Source: an uncultured Spirochaetaceae bacterium (lineage in GTDB: Bacteria > Spirochaetota > Spirochaetia > Treponematales > Treponemataceae). From it: a stretch of DNA of 10,093 nucleotides. The notes under the pieces were generated by a model, which worked only from the letters and a program-made list of their open reading frames with translations, was not told the DNA's origin and did not search any database. Where the stretch lies: assembly GCA_937875245.1 (NCBI GenBank), contig CALNCH010000297.1:1-10093 (forward strand), in the 5' to 3' direction. The translations under genes were made by a program, and so were the position numbers. The number at the start of each line of letters is the position of its first letter. The stretch's first letter is position 1. Positions 4,599 through 10,093 of this stretch are shown one piece after another.

Positions 4599-4634
4599 AA
4601 TGACCGTAACGCATACATTTTACAGGGGGATTTA

Positions 4635-7600
4635 ATGTTCGCAAGAAGCCGGACGATAAATCGTCAATACATTGGTAAGAATATCCAGAATTTCATGGAA
4701 CTACCTGATTTGGTAGACATTCAAACTGCCTCATATGAAAGTTTTCTACAAAAAGATAAGCTTGATGCCCATGAAACACTTGCAGAACAGGGTCTTCAAG
4801 ACGTGTTTAACACTACTTTCCCTATTGAAAGTCCTAATGGTGATATGCTTCTTGAGTACGAATACTACGAACTCGATGAAGAAAATATCAAGTTTTCAGA
4901 ATTGGAATGTAAACAAAAGGGTTTAACATATCAAATTCCTTTGAAAGCACGTATTAATTTGATTTTTCAGCAGACGGGCGAAATTCGTCAAAAAGATATA
5001 TATATGGGTGATATCCCATTGATGACTGATCGGGGTACCTTTGTAATTAACGGGGCAGAACGAGTTGTTGTTTCTCAAATTCATCGTTCTCCTGGTGTAA
5101 TTTTCAGTCATGAAAAAGGTCTATATTCAAGTCGTATTATTCCTTATCGAGGAAGTTGGCTTGAATTTGAAATCGATCAGAAAAAAGATTTAGTTTACGC
5201 AAAAATTGACAGAAAGAAACGAATTTTAGGAACAATTTTTTTACGTGCATTAGGTTATAGTACACGAGAAGAAATTATTCGAGCATTCTATGAAGTAGAA
5301 AAACTTTCTATTCAGGATACTCGAGATTTCCGTGATTCTTTGGTTGGTAAGGTATTAGCTACTCCAGTTTTTATTAAAGAAGAAGATGAAGAGAAAAAGG
5401 TATTTAGTGCTGGTCAAAAACTACATCCACACGATATCGATGAATTATTCTTGCACCCAGAAATTACAGAGATAGTAGTTATTAAATTTGATGGAGAAAA
5501 TTCATTAGATTCTCAAATGATTATTAACTGTTTTGAAAGAGAAGAAATTCGTTTTGCAAAGGAAGGTTCTGGCTCAGATGAGCCTTCTTTGGAAGATGCA
5601 TTATCAGCAGTTTACTCTGTATTGATGCCTGGTGAGCCTATTACGGTAGAAGCCGCAGAAAAAGATCTTACAAGTATGTTCTTTTCTTCTCGACGTTACG
5701 ATTTAGGTCGAGTAGGACGCTATAAGCTAAATAAAAAATTTGATTATAAAGAACCAGTTGAAGAACATACTTTAGTAAAGCAAGATATTATTTCAACAAT
5801 GAAATATCTTATTAAGGTATATGTTGGAAACGAAAGTATCGATGATATCGATCACTTAGGAAACCGACGTGTTCGTTCTGTTGGTGAATTGATGACTAAT
5901 CAATTGAAAACAGCTTTCAGTCGAATGGAAAGAATTGCGAAAGAAAGAATGGGTCTAAAAGAAACTGAGACAATGAAACCTCAGGATTTGATTTCAATTA
6001 AACCTATTGTTGTTTTAATAAAAGAATTCTTTGGTTCAAGTCAGTTATCTCAGTTCATGGATCAAATTAACCCATTGGCTGAATTAACACATAAACGTCG
6101 TCTAAACGCACTTGGTCCTGGTGGTCTTTCACGAGATCGTGCCGGATTTGAAGTACGAGATGTTCACTATACCCACTATGGTAGAATGTGTCCTATTGAA
6201 ACTCCTGAAGGACCAAATATTGGTCTTATCGTTTCATTAGCTATTTATTCTCACGTAAATGAATATGGTTTTCTTGAAGCTCCATATCGAAAAGTAGTTG
6301 ATGGTAAAGCAACTCGTGATGTTGAGTATTTATCTGCAATGGATGAGGATAAATACTACATTGGACAGGTTTCTGTAGACATGAAAGAAGATGGTACTTT
6401 TGCTTCAGATACTATTCCTTGTCGACGTTATGGTGATTATACTGCTCGTGATCCTAAAGACATTCAGTACATGGACGTTTCTCCAAAGCAGGTAATTTCT
6501 GTTTCGGCAGCTTTAATACCTTTCCTTGAACACGACGACGCTAACCGTGCATTGATGGGTTGTAACATGCAACGTCAAGCAGTTCCTCTGCTATTCCCAG
6601 AACCACCTCGTGTTGGAACTGGCATGGAAGCAAAAACTGCATATGACTCTGGTGTTCTTGTTAAAGCAAAACGAGCTGGTGAAATTTGCTGGGTAACTTC
6701 TGAAGAAGTTCGAGTAAAGCCAACAGCTGCTAAATCAGCAGACGATGTAGATGTATATCCATTGTTAAAGTATCAAAGAACTAACCAAGATACTTGTTAT
6801 CACCAGAGACCTGTTGTTGAATTAGGTCAAAAAGTTGAAAAAGGTACGGTTCTTGCAGACGGTCCTGCAACTTTTAATGGAGAGTTAGCTTTAGGTAGAA
6901 ATATATTAGTAGGATTCGTTCCTTGGAATGGATACAACTACGAGGACGCTGTTCTTATTTCACAACGTGTTGTTAAAGAAGATATGTATACTTCAATTCA
7001 TATCAAAGAATTTTCAACTGAAATTCGTGAAACAAAACTTGGTCCTGAAAAGATTACCCGAGATATTCCAAATACTAGTGAAAAAACCTTAGATAATTTG
7101 GATGCAGAAGGTATAATCCGAATTGGTGCAAAGGTAAGATCAGGAGATATCTTGATTGGTAAAGTAACACCAAAATCAGAAACAGAAACTACACCAGAAT
7201 TTAAATTATTAAATTCAATCTTCGGTGAAAAAGCTAAAGAAGTACGTGATTCTTCTCTTCGAGTACCACATGGTGTTGAAGGAACAATTATCGACGTTCA
7301 GCGATTACGAAGAACTGAAGGTGATGATCTTAATCCTGGAGTTGATGAAGTTGTTAAAGTATTTATCGCTATTAAACGTAAGTTACGTGAAGGTGATAAA
7401 ATGGCTGGACGTCATGGTAACAAAGGTATTGTTGCTCGAATCCTCCCAATTGAAGATATGCCTTACTTAGAAGACGGTACTCCACTGGATATTTGTTTGA
7501 ATCCATTGGGTGTTCCTTCTCGAATGAATATTGGACAGATTATGGAATCTGAACTTGGTTTAGCAGGTTTGTATTTGGATCAGTGGTACGAAGCTCCTGT

Positions 7601-8138
7601 ATTCCAATCTCCTTCAAATGAACAAATTGAGAAGAAATTGGTAGAAGCTGGTTTTAATGCTAATTCAAAAGCTGTTCTTCGAGATGGTAAAACCGGTGAA
7701 CCTTTCCAGAATGAAGTATTCGTAGGCGTTATTTACTATTTGAAATTACATCACTTGGTTGATGAAAAGATGCATGCTCGTTCTACTGGACCTTATTCTC
7801 TAGTTACACAGCAGCCTCTTGGTGGTAAAGCTCAGTTTGGTGGTCAGCGTCTTGGAGAAATGGAAGTATGGGCTCTTGAAGCTTATGGTGCTGCCAATAC
7901 TCTTCAGGAATTAATGACAATTAAATCTGATGATATGAATGGTCGTTCTAAGATTTACGAATCTATCGTTAAGGGTGAACCTTCAACTGCCGCAGGTGTT
8001 CCTGAATCATTCAACGTATTGGTACAGGAATTGCGTGGTTTGGCATTGGATTTCACTATTTTCGATGCAAAGGGCAAGCAAATTCCTTTAACAGAACGCG
8101 ATGAAGAGCTGATCACAAAAGCAGGCTCTAATTTCTAA
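4635..8138 (+). CDS. rpoB: DNA-directed RNA polymerase subunit beta
   Basis: Forms one pincer of RNA polymerase and, with beta', the active centre. The 1167 residues are complete and uninterrupted, shorter than E. coli RpoB (1342), which carries lineage-specific insertions. Landmarks in order: the N-terminal ANRQYIGKN-like start MFARSRTINRQYIGKN; protrusion/lobe with RGTFVINGAERVVVSQ; rifampicin cluster I at about 467-493 with SSQLSQFMDQINPL; THYGRMCPIETPEGPNIGL; NYEDAVLIS with Glu770/Asp771; GDKMAGRHGNKG (920-931) with active-site Lys922 and Lys930; and a C-terminal clamp part with LGGKAQFGGQRLGEMEVWALEAYGA. Residue 491 is Asn where E. coli has Ser531. The ATG at 4635 is preferred: AGGGGGA lies 4 nt upstream and the N-terminus fits treponemal RpoB. 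The frame is open upstream to 4566, but those codons cross the leader hairpin. rpoC starts 119 nt later. Confidence 0.98.
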   Translation: MFARSRTINRQYIGKNIQNFMELPDLVDIQTASYESFLQKDKLDAHETLAEQGLQDVFNTTFPIESPNGDMLLEYEYYELDEENIKFSELECKQKGLTYQIPLKARINLIFQQTGEIRQKDIYMGDIPLMTDRGTFVINGAERVVVSQIHRSPGVIFSHEKGLYSSRIIPYRGSWLEFEIDQKKDLVYAKIDRKKRILGTIFLRALGYSTREEIIRAFYEVEKLSIQDTRDFRDSLVGKVLATPVFIKEEDEEKKVFSAGQKLHPHDIDELFLHPEITEIVVIKFDGENSLDSQMIINCFEREEIRFAKEGSGSDEPSLEDALSAVYSVLMPGEPITVEAAEKDLTSMFFSSRRYDLGRVGRYKLNKKFDYKEPVEEHTLVKQDIISTMKYLIKVYVGNESIDDIDHLGNRRVRSVGELMTNQLKTAFSRMERIAKERMGLKETETMKPQDLISIKPIVVLIKEFFGSSQLSQFMDQINPLAELTHKRRLNALGPGGLSRDRAGFEVRDVHYTHYGRMCPIETPEGPNIGLIVSLAIYSHVNEYGFLEAPYRKVVDGKATRDVEYLSAMDEDKYYIGQVSVDMKEDGTFASDTIPCRRYGDYTARDPKDIQYMDVSPKQVISVSAALIPFLEHDDANRALMGCNMQRQAVPLLFPEPPRVGTGMEAKTAYDSGVLVKAKRAGEICWVTSEEVRVKPTAAKSADDVDVYPLLKYQRTNQDTCYHQRPVVELGQKVEKGTVLADGPATFNGELALGRNILVGFVPWNGYNYEDAVLISQRVVKEDMYTSIHIKEFSTEIRETKLGPEKITRDIPNTSEKTLDNLDAEGIIRIGAKVRSGDILIGKVTPKSETETTPEFKLLNSIFGEKAKEVRDSSLRVPHGVEGTIIDVQRLRRTEGDDLNPGVDEVVKVFIAIKRKLREGDKMAGRHGNKGIVARILPIEDMPYLEDGTPLDICLNPLGVPSRMNIGQIMESELGLAGLYLDQWYEAPVFQSPSNEQIEKKLVEAGFNANSKAVLRDGKTGEPFQNEVFVGVIYYLKLHHLVDEKMHARSTGPYSLVTQQPLGGKAQFGGQRLGEMEVWALEAYGAANTLQELMTIKSDDMNGRSKIYESIVKGEPSTAAGVPESFNVLVQELRGLALDFTIFDAKGKQIPLTERDEELITKAGSNF

Positions 8139-8139
8139 T

Positions 8140-8236
8140 AAACGGTACAAGATTACGGTACTGTACATTGTACCGTTTGTAACGCTACGAGAGGTAGCGT
8201 TACATTCACGCCTTCCTTGGCGTACGGCAAATGCCG
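8140..8236 (+). other. Array of four stem-loops between rpoB and rpoC
   Basis: (1) AAACGGTACA (8140-8149) with TGTACCGTTT (8169-8178), 10 bp; an inner ACGGTAC (8155-8161) can instead pair with GTACCGT (8170-8176). (2) GTAACGCTAC (8179-8188) with GTAGCGTTAC (8194-8203), 10 bp around GAGAG, directly abutting the first. (3) ACGCC (8208-8212) with GGCGT (8219-8223) around TTCCTT. (4) CGGC (8225-8228) with GCCG (8233-8236) around AAAT. A T5 run comes 3 nt after the last stem, just before the rpoC ribosome site, so a terminator role is unlikely. The function is unknown: processing, stabilisation or tuning of the beta to beta' ratio are possible. Confidence 0.65.
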
Positions 8237-8257
8237 ACATTTTTATAGGAGAATATG

Positions 8258-10093
8258 ATGCGTGATATTCAAGATTTTGATAGCTTGATGATAAAGCTCG
8301 CTTCACCAGAGTCTATTAGAGCATGGTCTTATGGTGAGGTAAAGAAACCTGAAACTATAAATTATCGAACTCTTCGTCCAGAGAAAGAAGGTCTTTTCTG
8401 TGAACGAATATTCGGTACAACAAAAGAATGGGAATGTTACTGTGGTAAATTCAAATCAATTCGATACAAGGGTGTTATTTGTGACCGCTGTGGTGTAGAA
8501 GTAACTCACTTCAAAGTACGACGTGAACGAATGGGCCATATTGAATTAGCAGCTCCTGTATCACATATTTGGTATTATCGTTCAGTTCCAAGCCGAATGG
8601 GTTTATTACTTGATTTACAAGTAGCAGCATTACGTTCTGTTTTGTATTACGAAAAATATATCGTAATTGATGCAGGAGATACTGACCTTAAGAAAATGCA
8701 GCTTCTTACTGAAGATGAATATATGGAAGCTCAGGAACGTTATGGTGGTTCTTTCAGTGCAGGTATGGGTGCAGAAGCTATCAAAACATTGCTTGAAAAC
8801 CTTAATCTCGATGAATTGGCTACAGAATTACGTGCTAAAATGATTGAAAAAGGTGCTAAAAGTGATAAGCGTCTTTTAAAACGAATCGAAATTGTAGAAA
8901 ACTTTAGAGCATCAACAAATAAATGTTCTTGGATGATCTTAGATGTTATTCCAGTTATTCCACCAGAATTGAGACCTATGGTTCAGTTGGACGGTGGTCG
9001 TTTCGCAACATCAGACTTAAACGATTTGTATCGTCGCGTAATTAACCGAAATAACCGACTCAAGAGACTTATGCAGTTAAGTGCTCCTGATATTATTATT
9101 CGAAATGAAAAAAGAATGCTTCAGGAAGCTGTAGACTCACTTTTTGATAACTCAAAACGAAAAAGAGTTATTAAAGGTGCATCAAATAGACCTCTTAAAT
9201 CAATTTCAGACCTTTTGAAAGGTAAACAGGGACGTTTCCGACAGAACTTGTTAGGTAAACGTGTAGACTATTCTGGTCGTTCTGTTATCTGCGTTGGTCC
9301 TGAATTGAAGTTATGGCAGTGTGGTCTTCCTACTAAAATGGCCTTGGAATTATTCAAGCCTTTCATTATGAAAAAGTTAGTAGATCGGGACATTGTATAT
9401 AATATTAAAAAAGCTAAAATGCTTGTTGAACAAGAATCACCTGAAGTATTCAATATTTTGGATGAAGTTGTTAGCGAACACCCTGTAATGTTAAACCGTG
9501 CTCCTACACTGCACCGTTTAGGTATTCAGGCTTTCGAGCCAGTATTGGTAGAAGGAAAAGCAATTCGTCTTCACCCCTTAGTTTGTCACGCTTTTAATGC
9601 TGACTTCGATGGTGACCAGATGGCTGTTCACGTGCCGTTAACTCAGGCTGCACAAATGGAGTGTTGGACATTAATGCTGTCAGCACGAAACTTGTTAGAC
9701 CCTGCAAACGGTAAAACAATTGTATATCCTTCCCAGGATATGGTTCTTGGTATTTATTACTTAACAAAAATTAAACCTACTGGAAAGGGTACAGGAAAAC
9801 GATTTAGCTCCATTAACGAAGCTTTATTGGCAGCAGAAGCCAAAGCTATTGATTGGCAGGCAGAGATTAAAGTTCCTGTAGAAAAAGCTCCTCATAATGG
9901 TGCTCTTGTTTCAACAACTGCTGGTCGCTTAGTATTTAACGAAGAAATGCCAGCTGATGTTGAATATGAAAATGCATTGTTAGGTGATAAAGAGTTAAAG
10001 AAGCTCATTGAGAAAGTATATAAAGAAAAAGGTGCATGGTTAACAGTACAGATGCTTGATGCAATTAAAGCTGTTGGTTATAAGTATGCAACC
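8258..10093 (+). CDS. rpoC: DNA-directed RNA polymerase subunit beta', N-terminal 612 residues (3' end outside window)
   Basis: Beta' carries the catalytic magnesium and the clamp of RNA polymerase. The frame is open from 8258 to the window edge, 612 of an expected 1400 or so codons. The zinc ribbon ligands are Cys60, Cys62, Cys75 and Cys78 (ECYCGKF and ICDRCGVEV). The clamp helices and lid/rudder region include RNNRLKRLM and NEKRMLQEAVDSLFDN. Switch 2 is GKRVDYSGRSVI (333-344). The catalytic loop NADFDGDQMAVHVPL has Asp449, Asp451 and Asp453 as Mg2+ ligands. No frameshift is seen. Two ATGs are adjacent (8255 and 8258). The second is preferred because AGGAG (8247-8251) is 6 nt from it and only 3 from the first; using the first would add one Met. 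About a third of the early Arg codons are CGA. Confidence 0.97.
   Translation, partial: MRDIQDFDSLMIKLASPESIRAWSYGEVKKPETINYRTLRPEKEGLFCERIFGTTKEWECYCGKFKSIRYKGVICDRCGVEVTHFKVRRERMGHIELAAPVSHIWYYRSVPSRMGLLLDLQVAALRSVLYYEKYIVIDAGDTDLKKMQLLTEDEYMEAQERYGGSFSAGMGAEAIKTLLENLNLDELATELRAKMIEKGAKSDKRLLKRIEIVENFRASTNKCSWMILDVIPVIPPELRPMVQLDGGRFATSDLNDLYRRVINRNNRLKRLMQLSAPDIIIRNEKRMLQEAVDSLFDNSKRKRVIKGASNRPLKSISDLLKGKQGRFRQNLLGKRVDYSGRSVICVGPELKLWQCGLPTKMALELFKPFIMKKLVDRDIVYNIKKAKMLVEQESPEVFNILDEVVSEHPVMLNRAPTLHRLGIQAFEPVLVEGKAIRLHPLVCHAFNADFDGDQMAVHVPLTQAAQMECWTLMLSARNLLDPANGKTIVYPSQDMVLGIYYLTKIKPTGKGTGKRFSSINEALLAAEAKAIDWQAEIKVPVEKAPHNGALVSTTAGRLVFNEEMPADVEYENALLGDKELKKLIEKVYKEKGAWLTVQMLDAIKAVGYKYAT

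Noticed and set aside
4566..4634. 23-codon N-terminal extension of rpoB
   Set aside because: The frame is open, but the codons lie in the leader hairpin, no ribosome site precedes them and the homologous N-terminus begins at 4635.
7225..7470. Plus-strand open frame inside rpoB in another frame
   Set aside because: Overlaps the invariant GDKMAGRHGNKG region of RpoB and has no ribosome site.
1..10093. Mobile elements, CRISPR arrays, toxin-antitoxin or defence genes
   Set aside because: I looked on both strands and saw no transposase, integrase, regularly spaced repeats or att-like duplications; the whole window is accounted for by core genes and short spacers.

Overview
The window is a core housekeeping region of an AT-rich bacterium: the ribosomal protein / RNA polymerase cluster tRNA-Thr, rpmG, tRNA-Trp, secE, nusG, rplK, rplA, rplJ, rplL, rpoB, rpoC. 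A serine O-acetyltransferase gene (cysE-like) is transcribed divergently at the left edge. The gene order with interspersed tRNAs, the RpoB and RpoC N-terminal sequences, and Asn at the RpoB position equivalent to E. coli 531 all suggest a spirochaete, most likely Treponema or a close relative. This assignment is from memory of the families, not from a database search.

Layout. 1-693 (minus) is the 5' part of cysE, cut by the window edge. 694-832 is a divergent promoter region: a good sigma70-type promoter (TTGACA, 17 bp, TATATT) faces right and a weaker one faces left. 833-1503 is a mixed tRNA/mRNA unit: tRNA-Thr(GGU), rpmG (58 codons), tRNA-Trp(CCA), secE. nusG follows directly and ends at a 12-bp hairpin with a short T-run. 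A roughly 200-nt leader then precedes rplK-rplA-rplJ, which are packed 1-2 nt apart. rplL follows after 83 nt containing a hairpin, and rpoB after 219 nt containing three hairpins and a probable promoter. rpoC starts after 119 nt made almost entirely of stem-loops and runs off the right edge (612 codons present).

How they work together. L11, L1, L10 and L7/L12 form the GTPase-associated stalk and the L1 stalk of the 50S subunit. RpoB and RpoC are the beta and beta' subunits of RNA polymerase. NusG binds that polymerase and couples it to the ribosome or to Rho. SecE is part of the SecYEG translocon. Expression is probably balanced at the intergenic structures: a candidate L1 autoregulatory leader before rplK, a hairpin before rplL, a promoter/hairpin overlap before rpoB and a stem-loop array before rpoC.

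I found no mobile element, CRISPR array, defence system or unknown protein gene. The genes are ordinary and intact. What is worth a second look is the non-coding RNA structure between them, plus two residue-level points: RpoB Asn491 and position 14 of tRNA-Trp.
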